This document shows positions 47,791 to 61,500 of a stretch of DNA of 64,000 nucleotides, in pieces; position 1 is the stretch's first letter, and every line of letters starts with the position of its first letter. A model generated the notes under the pieces. That model searched no databases and was not told the DNA's origin. It worked only from the letters and a program-made list of their open reading frames with translations. Location: positions 10,084,501-10,148,500 of the forward strand of contig JAILWY010000002.1 of the NCBI GenBank assembly GCA_022113835.1, in the 5' to 3' direction. The DNA comes from Atopsyche davidsoni. Lineage: Eukaryota; Arthropoda; Insecta; Trichoptera; Hydrobiosidae. Position numbers and translations under genes: made by a program.

Positions 47791-49598
47791 CCAATGTTTG
47801 CGCATTTTATGTAAATAAAGTTCAAGTATGACTTTTTAATATGCAGAAATGGTGTATAAAACAATTCCAACATGTGTGCTAAAAATCTCAAAATTTTATT
47901 ATTTGTGATGATAAGACACAATTATTTATTTTATTTTTACTTCTAAAAATCTATACTCCAATAAAATTAATAAGAGTCTATAAACAAAATACTACATAAG
48001 AGTAGTCTCAAGTCAAAGAGTATACAGTCTGAAATGTAATTTTGGCTTTACCCGACTTGCTATGTTTACAGTTTTTGCTTTGGTTAAATACAGGCAAATC
48101 ACAGATTAATTGTATTTATTTTTTTTAAGCAATTTTTACAGAATTGATGAACTATATATCGAAAGTTTCAAATGTTGTTGATATGAAAGCAATTATTGCA
48201 CTTGTTATAATAAGATTACAGTTTTGGAACGGTAAGGTTCTGTTTACATCTGAAATTATTTTAGTTGCAAAGCTTTTATGAACTTCAGAAAAAAATTATT
48301 TGTAACACAATAAACTAAACTTAGTATGTTCATTAAACTTGCTAGGAAAAATATAAGGATTCGAAAGGTCTTGATAGATTTTATAAAAGTATACACAGGT
48401 GATTATTTTTTTTATTTTGATGTCATAATATGTATATATTTAATTCAAATACTTAAATATCCTAGTGTCAATTTAATCCTGTGACAGTTAACTGGTTTTA
48501 TATCTGACTTTGTGCTATGATAATAACTTCAAATGTCGAGAGATATTTAAGTAATAAAAAATAGATTTTTTTTATGACTTAGGTACTTTTGAAAGCACCA
48601 TGATGACTGCATTTTACAGCTATATTAATATGACTGATAAATGTAAGCAAATAAAACATTTTCAAAGCAATATTCAATTTTACCCCAAAGAAAATTGCAC
48701 TAGTTTATGTAAATTGTGCAAGGCCGTGTTGTGTTAACGTGCCTTAAATTATTTGTATTTTTTATAGTGAAAGTAATATGTAAATAAATGATTTTTTTAC
48801 TGCAAGACTTTGTTATTCTCTTATTTCCCGATGATTGAGAGCTTTCTTTCGCAATATAATTTTCTTGATTGTACGCTTGTTATTTTTATTATTACTCATT
48901 CCATAATGTTAGTATTTGTAAAAATAATTTAACCGCCAAAGATCGTTGACACTTGCCACATTATCAGGCGACCTTGATTGATCGGATAGGTTCGTCACTG
49001 ACATTGGCGTTGTTTGTATTTGTTATCGCACGAAATTGTGTTTGTACACAACTTCCATGCTGAGAATCGTCATGTTTTTGGCCATTTTCGGACTGCCGCT
49101 CTTTATATTGTCACAAACATGTGTTACGTTTTGGATACGCATGGCAGTGGAAAGTGGTGTACTCGTAGCCTTGTTTCATTTATTATTATTTTTTTTTTTT
49201 AATATTGTGTCGCGCTGTTTCTAAATAATTTATATTTGTGTGATTAAATAGCGCGGATAAATTTATTTTGAATATTTGATGAATGAGTTTAAGTTTGTTT
49301 GGTCGCTTGTATTCCGGTGTGCGTACATGTAAAGTTCCGGCATTTCCCAGCTGCGCGGAAGTTGGCCGTGCTCGTGACGTCACTACGTCACTCCCGCTAC
49401 AGCCCTGGCCGGCGCTGTGCCGCGAGTTCTCCAGATGGCAGTGGCCTCGTCAGACAGGCTAGCAGACCCGGCGAGCGGCGGTTGCATTGCGCATCTTGCA
49501 CGGAATATACTCCCCGTCTAGTCAAGTAGATCGATAAAATCTGTGAAATCTCATCAGGAAGTTCATCCGGCTGATAACGCGCGACCTCAAGTGGGGCT
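47791..49598. other. Intergenic DNA, claspin to ENOPH1
   Basis: The left part is AT-rich claspin 3' UTR and flank, with AATAAA at 47814-47819. The last 300 bp are GC-richer and form the probable ENOPH1 promoter and 5' UTR. A perfect cAMP-response-type palindrome TGACGTCA lies at 49375-49382, followed a few bases on by TACGTCAC. Confidence 0.55.
49375..49382. promoter_or_regulatory. CRE-type palindrome upstream of ENOPH1
   Basis: TGACGTCA, the full CREB/ATF consensus, 217 bp upstream of the ENOPH1 ATG, in GC-rich promoter-like sequence with an adjacent half-site. Function not shown by sequence alone. Confidence 0.45.
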
Positions 49599-52500
49599 AT
49601 GGCGCAAAGTTCTCGAGAATTCGACGAAAAGACCCTCAAGTCGACGGTGGTGATAGTTGACATCGAGGGGACGACCACCTCTATAAGCTTTGTTAAGGTA
49701 GGTCTACTCGCGCCGGCCGGCATTTTTTTACACTCCAATAATTGTGTATGTACTCTGAAATGCGATGGGTTTGCGACGGTTTCCGAGAGGTGTTTTTTTC
49801 TGTGATAAATTAACGGGAACGCCCGCCCCTAATGCGCGATGGATCCGTTAAAAATTGCAAATGGTTCTCGTTTTCGCAACATGGAGGCGATCCAAGATGG
49901 GTCCCGGCCATTTTCTCTTCCCGTTGTGCGCGTTCCCGGAGTACCGGCAGTAAATTAACGACGCTATCGACTGCAATTTCTTCAGTCGCACATGTTTTGT
50001 AATCAGCTGACTCGCGTCACCGCGATCGCAAGCTTGATGAAAAATATGTCGCCGCACAGATACATTCATATATTTTTATTATATAGGTACATCACGATTA
50101 ATACTCTCCCCTTTCATAATAAATACTACTCGCATTTGAATGCGGCGATGAATGCCCGATTTTAATGTCATTGTCTCCATCGACGCTCCGGTCGACTCGA
50201 CTTTTGAAAATGATTTTTAATAATCTGGAATTCCTCCCGAAGTGAATAATTTTACCGTTTCATATTTACATAAACAGTGGCTACTTTATTGGCGTGCATT
50301 AATACAAAACGCTCGCCGTTTCGTTCCCATATTTTCTGGTCTCGAACGAAGCGACCCTGAGATTTAATCGAATGCAGTTTCACGGGCTTGGGTTAATGCC
50401 TCCTCGGCTGGCAATATAAAATGTCGGACATTTTCTCTTCATTCGGCGGTGCCGTTTTATTTCTCGAAAACGAGTTTACAAACCTTGCGCGTTCAAGTTT
50501 GTTCGATTATTAATTCGTAATTCTGAAAATTATACTCACTTAATTCGTACACTACCGAGCCATTGGATAATATATGAAATTAAATATATCGAGATAACTA
50601 TTCGCAGCTCGACCGAATAATTTTCTCTTCATAGTACATATGCTGAAAAGCTAACGTTTTTTGCTCCGTTCATTGATGAGAATCTTTTATTTTGTATCCG
50701 AACAGCTGTGATTGTACCAAAGCAAAGTGAACGTCCGCGTTCGCATGTGCGTATTGGTGTCTCCACACACACACACACACGCGATTGTATGTGTATTTCC
50801 GAGGCAGTGTGCGTGTGCTTGTGCACTGCACACATTGTATGCACATGAATGCACCCGCGAGTACTGAAGCTTTCCCAGAACGCAGATCTCCTTTCACACT
50901 GCGAACGTGTTTCTTCAGCCCGACATTGGGCAGATGCGAAACCGAATGTTTACTCAAAGTGCCTGCTTTAAATCTACATTATTTGTGTAATAAATAATAT
51001 TTTTTATAAAACTCTGAACACGTGCTTGTTGAAGCTATAAAAATCAGCCGGTTTACAGCCGACCTATTTGTACGCAAGCTACCTTTGTAATTTAGGGAAG
51101 GTATTTTTTTTGTCACGTAGGCACCGCGCACCTAACAAAAGGTGTATTGGGTACGATCTCATCGTATGTATAATACCATCCAGCGTGCCCGAGTGGGGAT
51201 TTCTGAAGTACTTGGAATAATCTTTTTAGTTAGTATAAATCCATCCAACATTCCGGCTGATTGTTCTTGAGTTGACTCACGGAATAACTCGCCGACGTCG
51301 TTAGAAATTTCCGATTTTTTTTTGTTACTCGATGTGTCCATTACATATTGCGCCTAAAGATTTCCAGTCGAATGTCAAATTAATATTTGACACTGACCAT
51401 AATTACTGTGTTGTATTATTCGTTAAATATTTTTATGTAAATATATATTTTCGTTCAATAGAACACCTCGTTTCAAGTCGAACTGTAAATTTTACATATA
51501 AATATCTTTAGACAAAAATCTGTAATATCTACATAAACGTGCGTGCTTTTATCGAAATAAAAATATATGTTTTTAAGATAGGTTGGATTGATATATTGTA
51601 AATTTGTTTTAATTCTAATAATACAATTAAACAGATACATTTAAATAGGCTGTCTTCTTCGCACTGTTGGTGTGTGAGAAGATGGCGTATTCGCGAGGTC
51701 GGCCTCCCCAGCGATATTTCGCGCAAATCTCCTACCTGGTGTTTTTATGTCGTGCCGGTGATCGGCGAGGGTGAAAAAACGCAGGGGGAGGGGGGCAAGA
51801 ACAGCTGACGACTGCTGCCGGCGAGCCACGTGGAATCTATGATCTCCACGTGCTTTTTGCGGGCTATCTGAACGTGAAAAGCGAAAGTATATTATAAAAA
51901 GGAGCGCCGCCCCATTTATTTGCACCACGAAAGTGGATTAAAAAATATGTCGGTTTTATTTATTTAGTCTTTTCGTTAGAACGTTTGTCCTGACCTTTGA
52001 CTTCCGAACAAACTTTATTTGAACAATCTCTTATTTCAATCGTACAATATTTCTTCGTCAATAAACCGTTTATTGATTAACTATTTTACGTTATTATTGA
52101 AAGAGAAGAGGGGGTTACGATAATGCCCCCCCCCCCCCCCATCCCTCCAAATTTCATTAAAAAATAAAGACTGTTTATAGTGGTTATGTTATAGACCCTG
52201 TGGCATACTGTTATTTGCTAAATCAGTTCTAAAGTGAACACAGACTAACGACGCCACAGCTTGCTTTTGATTGTACAAGTTTAGTCATATCATGGGATAT
52301 ATCTCTAAAGCATTGTTATGCTTTCCATATGAGTAAAAAAAATATTATACTGCATAAAGCTACATACTATTTATGTTACTCGATTACTACACAGCTATTT
52401 CGGTTCTTGGCTCAAAATATCATTCATTTGTATTTTCACCAGTGATGTTGCCTTTTCTTACCAAATTGGATAACAATGCTACATACGTAAAATTGTGCTC

Positions 52501-55500
52501 CTTTTTAACATATTTAAAAATCTAATTTAAAAAATACATTTTAAGCATGAAAAAGCTTATCCAATTTTCTGTTTTTAAATTATTTTTTACTGGTTATGTC
52601 TTTTTTCCAACGGAGAACTCAAAATCACATTTTAACCGCAAAATTACAAAAAAAAATATTTAGCGAATTTTTTTCGCATTACATATTCTCGGGACTGAAA
52701 TCAATTATATTCTAAATCACTGCATCTATCATTGTCGTGCAGACTATATGTACTTATATTTGTTATCGTTTTAAAATTTGACGTCTTTAAAGCATACAAG
52801 CTCTAAATACTATTTTTTTTAGTATGCAGAAAATTATATTATCGATATTTATAGATATACTGTGATTTCTGTCGAGATCGGCCCAGAGGTTCCCAATGTT
52901 TTGGTTAAAAATATATAAATCTGAAGTAAGACACTGAGGTCATCCACCCAGTCTGCAGAATTCACACGACCTCCGCCAGCGCCGCTAATCGGGGCTTCCC
53001 GTCCGCCCCCGCGGGCATGCAATGTATGGACGGGACTCACTTGCAACTATTCAAACACACGACATGTTCATCTCTAATTTAATTGTTTATCAATTCTTCA
53101 GTACCCTCTCGGTGCCTTCAGAGTCCAGTGACTCCTCATCTGCGAGAGTATTATTTTTATGGCTCAAATTTAAATTAACTCACTTTTCCATATTTCCATT
53201 GGCAGAGCGGTCCATGCGTGCAATTAGACACTCTAAAATATATTCGTTGCACTTGCGATAATGTAATGCATGAGTTTCTTGTATCGTTAATATTCTACGT
53301 GATTTGTATTTAATTACCACTAAAGGCCACTGATAATTTCCAACTAGGATATTATCAACGTGGGGCTTTTGATACTACCGATAAATCAAAATCTATCGTA
53401 ATCACTCAGCAGAAAAGATTTATTCCCATACTGAGTACATATATTTGTTTCTTTTAAAAAGCAAGATAGTCGCGCCATTGCAATGCGGACGACCTGCCCT
53501 GAAATCCGAAATGGCTGAAATACCAGCTCGAAAGGTCTGTAACACGTTTGAAGTCACCTGAACAGAATTCGTTGGTATAAATATTAGCACGGTTGCCATG
53601 AAAACCGAAATAACTGTACGAATATCTGGATTATCCCATTATACACAGAAGTGAGGGAACGTTTCGATTTGCGCGCAGCCGGGGTGCAGGCGCCGGGCCG
53701 GCCCAGCGCAGTGGCCCCCGCCCCCGTCCCGCGCGCCGGAACCTGTTCCGAGGGTTTCGGTCGCAGCGCGCCACCCATTATCTAGCGACGCCACAAATGT
53801 CGATCGGCCCTGCAGAAAACCTGCACTGCATTCGATAACCGAAATATGAGCTCAGCTAACCAATCGCGTCCTGATATCATTTAAAAACCATTCGGTTATC
53901 GGTTATGTTTCAATACGTGCAGGCAACTCAAGTCGCGCTTGAGGCGGGCGGAGAACCCGCCGCGGCCACTGTCTCCGAGTATGCTAATCGTCCTTGAAAC
54001 GAAGTGAGTTGCAAGACTAATCCAATTTGCTAAAAATAGCTGCAGACGTAGAATCTTCGGCTCCCGCGGCCCCCATGATGGCACGTGGGTCTCTCGGAAT
54101 GCAGCCGGCGGGATGGCCGAGTGAGCGGGAGACACGGCGGCCGGTGCCAATTGCACCTCTGCAATGTTTTGCTTACCGGTCAATCTGAACATGGACTTTT
54201 CAAATGAGCCGTAAACTTATTTAATATATTGAGACTATTTTCGTTCTATTTTTACGAAAATCTTATAAATAACTTGTTTGACATTAAAAACTTATTGATA
54301 TTTATTGTCACCGTTCCTCCGGCCTTGCGGTCGGGCAGGCCTCGGCGACGGCGACCCGGAAGTGCCTAATGCTAGGGGACCAGCCAGCCGTGCGTGCTTT
54401 TCACAGGAGCTGCGACCATATTTGGAGTCCAGTTACAATAGTCATGTACACATTACTAAACATTTACGATTTGTGACAATCTCATATTATTACAATTCAT
54501 TTTTTCGATGTCCCCCAAATGCAGGCGCAATATTTGTTCATTTTCAGTAAATTCAGTATAAATCAGCACTGACACAGACTGTTTGTAGAGTGTATTTAAT
54601 CGATTGTGTATATTTATTCAGCGTTAATAATATTATACCGACCGGTAGAGTCATTGACACAAGAGATACCAGAGAATAATATAAATACCAATAGCAATAT
54701 AAGTTTATTTAAGTAAATAATTTATACCTAGGTACATCAGTTCTGTACTTGCGTTCATCAATTACACAGTTAAATTGGTCACAGCGCCTGGCCGCGATAG
54801 CCGGGGGGTGTGGGTTCTAATTCCACCTGTCTCAAAAAAATCAAGGAATTATCTCGTCGTTTGTTGTAAATGTATTCCCTGAAAGCGTCTCGTTAATCTC
54901 GGTGAGCCGCTTGCGCCATTCAGCCCGCGCTCAGTCTCTGACTCGCACTGTGTTTAGCCTGTCAATAAATCGTGCTGCGGCACGCCAAAATAATAGTGTC
55001 GACTAAAACACCGGCAGCTCGGCGAAATATTCTCCCATCCGCATTCCCAGACCCGGTGCGCGCTATCCGACCAATCGTTGCCCCGTGAGTCACATTCTGG
55101 TAATATTTCAAGTGCTTTACTTTGTTACGCAATGTTACCTTTAAATTTAATAATTTCACCCGCCGTGTCCTCTGAACCTCTAATTTCAACTCAATACACT
55201 GTCAATTCTGTACAATACACTCTTGATATATTGCTTCTATCTATTGCATCGGTGTAAACGTTTTTTTTTTTATTTGTTGGTGCTATTTCAGTAGTAACTC
55301 CCGTAGATTGTTATTTGAGTGTTCAGAAATTTGCGCGCGCGACCTAAACCATGAGACCACCCAGAGAACAACCGGTCACGCGGATATGAAATAAAAGCAG
55401 TGTTACGTTATCGAGCAGCCATCCTCTATGGCGGGGTCCGTGAACCTCGCGCTATCAGTCGGCGCGGATTATTTTTATTCTCCCACTCTAGTCTAGCCGC

Positions 55501-58500
55501 CGGTGCTCCAGCCGGCCGTTTCCTCGGCGCCCTCGAGTCATTGAAACTCGATATTACATATGGAGCGACTGTGCGTGTTTTTGTGACCAAAATTGACAAC
55601 ACTTGCGGCGTTTCCGGATATATCAGTGGTGTGCGGTCCGTACAAGCAATAAAGCATCGCTTGTCCTTAAATACATTTAACATACAAATCACGATATGTT
55701 TTTTTTTAATATGTAAATTGCTTGCCCTGATTTTGGACTCGCATCGCTCATCACGTATATCACAACAGTCGTCTTTATCGATGATTATTATTTCGTATAT
55801 TTAATGTGTTTACTATATTTAGGTAATCGATCCACGCGTGAAACGATAAGAAAAATCAGGGAAATATTCTGGCAACGTCGCTTCTTCAATTGCATATAGC
55901 GAGTCCGAGCTCTCGCCCAGTTGCACCAACGGTGTGGGTCAATTGAAACACAATTGCCGACGAAGTGGAGATTAAAAACCTACCAGGGTTGTTTCAAATG
56001 AACCTAAAAAGTTCCTCGTCATTTAAAGTATGAATCGGTTATTGAATACAATTATCGTATTTCAAAAATCACCATCCTACAGTCAAAACTAGTTTTGGTG
56101 AAGTAAACTAGCATTTAGAATTCATTATATTTTTTTTTATATACTATAGTAATCCCGTAGCTATTTGGCTATTCATATTTGTTGTTAATGCAACCGTTTC
56201 CCGGCGAAATCATTCTTCGTCATATTCCTTAATCCTTTTGACCCGACTGCGTCGATCAGACTGATAGGCGACGTTCCGTGATGCATATGGGCTCGGGAGC
56301 AGCTTCCCGGGGTGAGCGACCCTCGGTGCCCCGCCCCCGCCCCTGAGAAGGTCAGCCATGTTGGCGGGCGCTCCCCCCCCCCCCCCCCCACTGCTGCATT
56401 CTCCACACAGCTGCATGCTACTGCAGGCGTGCATCATATTAAAACTGATGCAGGGCAATGGAGACTATCACAGTTTGCTGGACGCTGTCTTTTCCGTGTG
56501 TAGCCGTTAGCACACTTCTTACTAGATATATATATATAGAGTATCTTAAGTAAAAAAAAATCTAAAGGAGAGCTGCACGACACGATAGCATAATTATACG
56601 TATTTAAATTATAATACAGCATAATGTTGTGTTTTGATTGCGGGTGTTTTTTTGAAAGTCCAATTAGCAATCTGTCAAATACGACACGTGGATTGAATAA
56701 CGCGCTATTAGCTGTAATTGTAATTGATTTTTAGCTTACTTAATTTTAATATTTTTTGGCAGCTTGTCAACCTCCATTTTGTTACACTGGCGTATCGAAT
56801 TTTATGAAATTGTAAAATATAAACATTATCTTTTGTTTATTGAACCAAATTCCCTAAAATAAAATCTATCCATGATATCAAGTAGACTCACGACGCGGAG
56901 CGCAGCGTTGATTTCGATCTCGGTGCTCCCGAGGCGGGCGAGCGGAGCCCCTCAGCTGTTCGCCTCCGCCAGGTATGCACCGCATCCCCGCAGCCTCCGC
57001 TCTATAAATAGCTCTCGGGGGTCGCGGCCGCGGTGCTCCTACCTGGCCCGAGTGCCCGATCGCCCCCCCACCACACCGATACACCTGTTATGGTTCCCGA
57101 AAACTAGGCAGTCACTACTTGCTAAGCACGGTTCTATGATTCAATGATGTCATCGGCTTTAATTTGTAGCTGCAAACCCCTACTTGCAACTAAAAAACGA
57201 CAATGGCTTACTCAGTCATACCTGTAATTTTATTTACGCCTGAGATGTCGCATGTTTCGCAGGGTAAGGCGTAATCGACGGGTGGTTAGGGGCTCACAGT
57301 CACTTTTATGAGATCCAGAAAGAGTAATATAATATTTAGTAACAGTACTCGTGCACTAAATTATTAGGATTTATGGCAATACATACCATAAAAACATGGC
57401 AGTAATGATCCAGGATTGAAACTATAACATCCCTTATGCGGCCGTATCGCCTATAAATGCATTGATTTTTAGCGCTTTTTAGACTTCAATAGATGCAGAT
57501 GTATACGCTAAAAAATTACATCTAAATAATTAACCATAAATAAAAATGTTCTTTTTAATAATTGAACTATACTTTATGTGAATGATCTGATCGAATACTC
57601 ATATGTAAAGTCGTTCACTAAAGCGAATAAAAGTAAACTAGGTTTATAGACGTTATATAGCCTCCCATTTTACATTACTCTTAAATAAGTCATACTTTTG
57701 TATCGTCCTCCTGGTCGTGTAACGATATTACAGTTATCCAGGCATAATGACGTCACGGTTTACGCCTGAATATCTAAAGTACCAAGAAAATAATAAAGCG
57801 GCGTATGACGAGACCACGGCGTAAATAAGCCTCGCTTAGCCTGACATAGTAAACACGGTTGAAATCCTGAATGTTCTTGTAAGTTTGCAGAGTCGTTGCT
57901 CTTGGATTACTTTCTCATTTTAAAAATGTATAATTCCTCATATCTGGCGCGACTCTCGAGAGGTGAGTTGAATTATTTGATTGCACGTGAGGTTCGGCAG
58001 GCGGAGAGCTGCAGTCATAACGGTCCCTCCCCGGAGTGCCTCCCACGCCGCGCGGCCCGTTAATGCTCCGCCGACCTCCAGCGCCGAGCGCACAACCCGC
58101 CTCGGCGCCCATTCTGTGCTCCTGCCCTCGGTAGATTACGAGCTATTTGACTATACGTAAGCAGCACGACCCACCGTTGATCAGATCGGATTCTTCTTAA
58201 AACGGCTGCATACGAAGCCATTTGCAATCCATAGCCATAGCGTTCCTTTATTTTGGATATTTTTATGGTTTAGTCTAAGCACACAACGAAAAGAAAATTA
58301 CTATTTGGGACCATTCGGCTGTCGGTTGGATTGCAGCGTGTGTATAGATAGCGCTTTTATTTTAGTTAACATATCATATTTTTATTTGTGTTACACAAAG
58401 AAGTGCATTTTTTGAACCACCAAATATCGATCACTTTGGATCACCACTAAATATTGCGGTGCTACGCGTGTATTCCGGGTTGCTGGAGGGTTTCTAGCCG

Positions 58501-61500
58501 ATTATCAAGGCCACGCACTCTATTTTTTTAGCCGTATTTTTTTTAATAATATGTTCCATTATCTCATCACCCCTAGAACCCCATGACGCTCAGGCTTCTC
58601 GCAATGTAACGAAAAAATTGGATAGTCTTCAATAAGAACAGGGTCACCCTGTCGAAGTATCGGTACTTATTTTTCAATAGTTTATTTGGAGTAAACTTGC
58701 GTATACATTAGTATGATGACTTCAGCACATAATATTTATTGTATGCTTTGCAACTCTGAGGCCTCTAGAACTGTAGTCATAACAATATTCGACATCTTCA
58801 AGTCACAGTTTTAAAGACGTGTTTTGAAAAATTACGAAATGAACAGAACAGTTCGTATTTTTTGTGGAAAAGCCATTTTAGTTCGTGTCCTTTGTTTGCT
58901 GAGAAGCAAACGTAAATGTTAAAGAAAATAAAAGACAGACCGCGTTCATGTAGATAAGCCCGGCTTGCCTTATTCGGAATTTGTAGACACATCTAGTTAC
59001 AATGCTTTACTTTTTATGCTTTCATACCGAAAAGCGCGTTGTGAACTTATTCGTCTGGCTCAATCAATTGACCCGACTCGCGATTGCGAGCCGCAGGGGG
59101 ACGAGGTCACGTTGGAATTCTTCGTCTCGTTTTGAGAACCCGGTCCACACTAGACGTCGGGTGAAACCCAAGAGAAGCGGCCCCGGCCTCGCCGCGCCCT
59201 GCCCTGCCCGCCCGCTCTGAATGGGCCATTGTCCGCGGCGCCCGGCGAGGCCGAGTGGCCCCGGTCGAGCCGGAGTTCCTATTTAAAACCAGCTATGGGG
59301 TCTAAGGGTTACAAATGAAGGGGACGAGTCGCTTAGTATCGCATGCTTTCTTTGTTTTCGAGCGTTTTGTTGTCGAGTTCCTCCCTGACAACATCATAGA
59401 GACGACGGTCTTATGTTGAAAACTGCTCGTTTGCCATGTCTACGCTCGGAGAAACATCGAAAGCTTCAAGTAAAAACACTCGATAATAAAGAAATTATTA
59501 CCTCATACTTGTATGTTTAAAAACAATTTGGTTAGAACACGTCGTGAACATCCATGTAAAAGGCTGAAAGGTGATGTTGACGGATAATATTAACACTTTC
59601 AAAAGAATACTGAGAAATTTTCGAGTAAGTAACTTACAGTTTTAAGAAGCCGTGTAATGTATGTGCGGTGATGATCAAGATTATCTGTCGATATTTCTAT
59701 CAAACGATAATACTATTAGAACACTAATTATTCACATGAAAATATTGATTCAATGATGAGCATATCACATATCATTAAAAGCAGCTCCAATATTCTTTAT
59801 CTAGTAACTTTCCTTGCGAATTATTATGATTAGTAAAAGTAAATTAAGATTTTAAGTAAATATGGTACTTTTTTCTTTATGTTTTCAACTTCTATTTTCA
59901 AAATCTATTTTTCGTTGTTAATCAGAGAATTGTATAAGACTTCCTACATATTACAAATTTCATGACAATTATCACTTTCAGTGATGTCATTGTTCAGATT
60001 TCTACTACGAAAGACACACCGTATTATTTACACCGTTTAAAAGTGGAAATTTTATATCGAGCTACTTTTTTATTCGATTAAAGTAGGCGAACGAGTGCTA
60101 TTGGTTCTCCCGAGCTATCTCGTGCCTTATGGCACCTTTTAGTTAAACTTGACTTTCAATATTCTCCACTGTGGTTTGCTTAATCAACATTACGTTCACA
60201 ATTCAGTATCGATCTCACGGCAAGCCTCTGACCAACATTTGAGACTTTTTAAATTTAACCGAAGATTTAAATACGTTACTAGTGTCCTGTGATTTTTTTC
60301 ATAGTTTTTCTTGTATAATAATTACTTTGCATTCTTTGAATTTACTGATGATTATTATTATCAAGCAGTATCTATTAAAATTTCTCGATTATATGGTAAC
60401 GGTATGGACGGTAGCTCAAGACCCGAACCGACAGTTTAATTCCATGGATAAAACATAATCCTAATACATCTCGTAGATTACTTATAAGTAGAAAAATAAT
60501 TTAAATTACCACATCGAGTGGATTTTGTAAGATAGATTAGCCGAGCAATGTATCACTGCTTGCTTGACCGCCCGCCGCGTGGAAGGAGCTTGAAGGGCCC
60601 CTCGCAGACAATGCCGCGCGTGACGTCAGCCCGGGGCAGGTGCAGCGCTTCCGAGGAGCCTCGTGACGGCGGCACTTCTGCACTTCGGCACTCGCCGCAG
60701 CCGCCTGCACGTGGAAAAAAAACACAGCCGACCGATCAGCGTCCATTTTTTATAAAAAAAAACAACAAATTTGGGCGACAGCGCTGCGTGGTTCTATTTA
60801 TCGGCCGATTGTGTTATCTCGTGTGTAGACTGATCGAGTACTCGGGATTGACCATGGTTTTATATGATTGCTCTAATATGGTGCATTTAAATATTTTTGA
60901 TTGGTGCAACACATTTTCAAAAAACATCGATCATCGAGAGAAAGCCCCCCATAAGAGAGAGAATTGTAAAGACCTTAGCTAACCAGGGAATTTCCGATTA
61001 AAGTCGAGCTGAATCAAGTAATTCCAAAAGTACATATCCTTGAAATTCGCATTTCTTATAGTATGATCTAGATTTATTCATTAACTCTTTTTTTTTCAGG
61101 ATAAGCTGTTTCCTTATGCCACCGAGAAAGTGACATCCTTCTTGACCTCCAAATGGGAGGAGGAAGCGGTGCAGCAGGCTGTGGAGGGCATGCGAGCCCA
61201 AGCCATCAAGGACGTGGAAGATAAGGTCGCCGATGCCGTGCCCATCCCTGCTAAGGTATGTCATCAAACAAATTCATCTGTCTGTGCATGCCCTGACTTA
61301 AATGACAGGACATATCCATTTAAATATAAACCCTTGAGACCATATAAACATAAGTAAAATTTTCTTTACCGACTCAGTATCGTTCATATAACATATGTGA
61401 TAGTCTACCAATTTCAATGAAAGAAATTCAAAATAATGTGATTTTTTATAAAACAATCTCATTGTATCGTTAAAAATAAGTATTTATTGTAATATCAACT

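Larger units (their letters stand above)
49698..61099 (+). other. ENOPH1 intron 1 (11.4 kb) with CpG-rich blocks
   Basis: No exon of another gene recognised on either strand. The AT-rich background is broken by compact CpG-rich blocks at about 53640-53770, 53940-54150, 54310-54420, 55430-55540, 56220-56400, 56890-57080, 57990-58110, 59085-59280 and 60555-60715. Perfect TGACGTCA palindromes occur at 57748-57755 and 60621-60628. The blocks may be intronic enhancers or alternative promoters; that is inference. The many short open frames in these blocks follow base composition and have no homology that I can see. Confidence 0.6.

Noticed and set aside
49397..49738. 113-codon minus-strand open frame over the ENOPH1 start
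   Set aside because: GC-rich promoter and exon 1 read backwards; no family resemblance or splice support.
55400..55804. 134-codon open frame in ENOPH1 intron 1
   Set aside because: Composition-driven; a hydrophobic AT-rich end and no homology that I can name.
60548..60982. 144-codon plus-strand open frame in ENOPH1 intron 1
   Set aside because: Follows a CpG-rich block and runs into low-complexity sequence; no recognisable domain, and no splice donor leading into the ENOPH1 frame was found.
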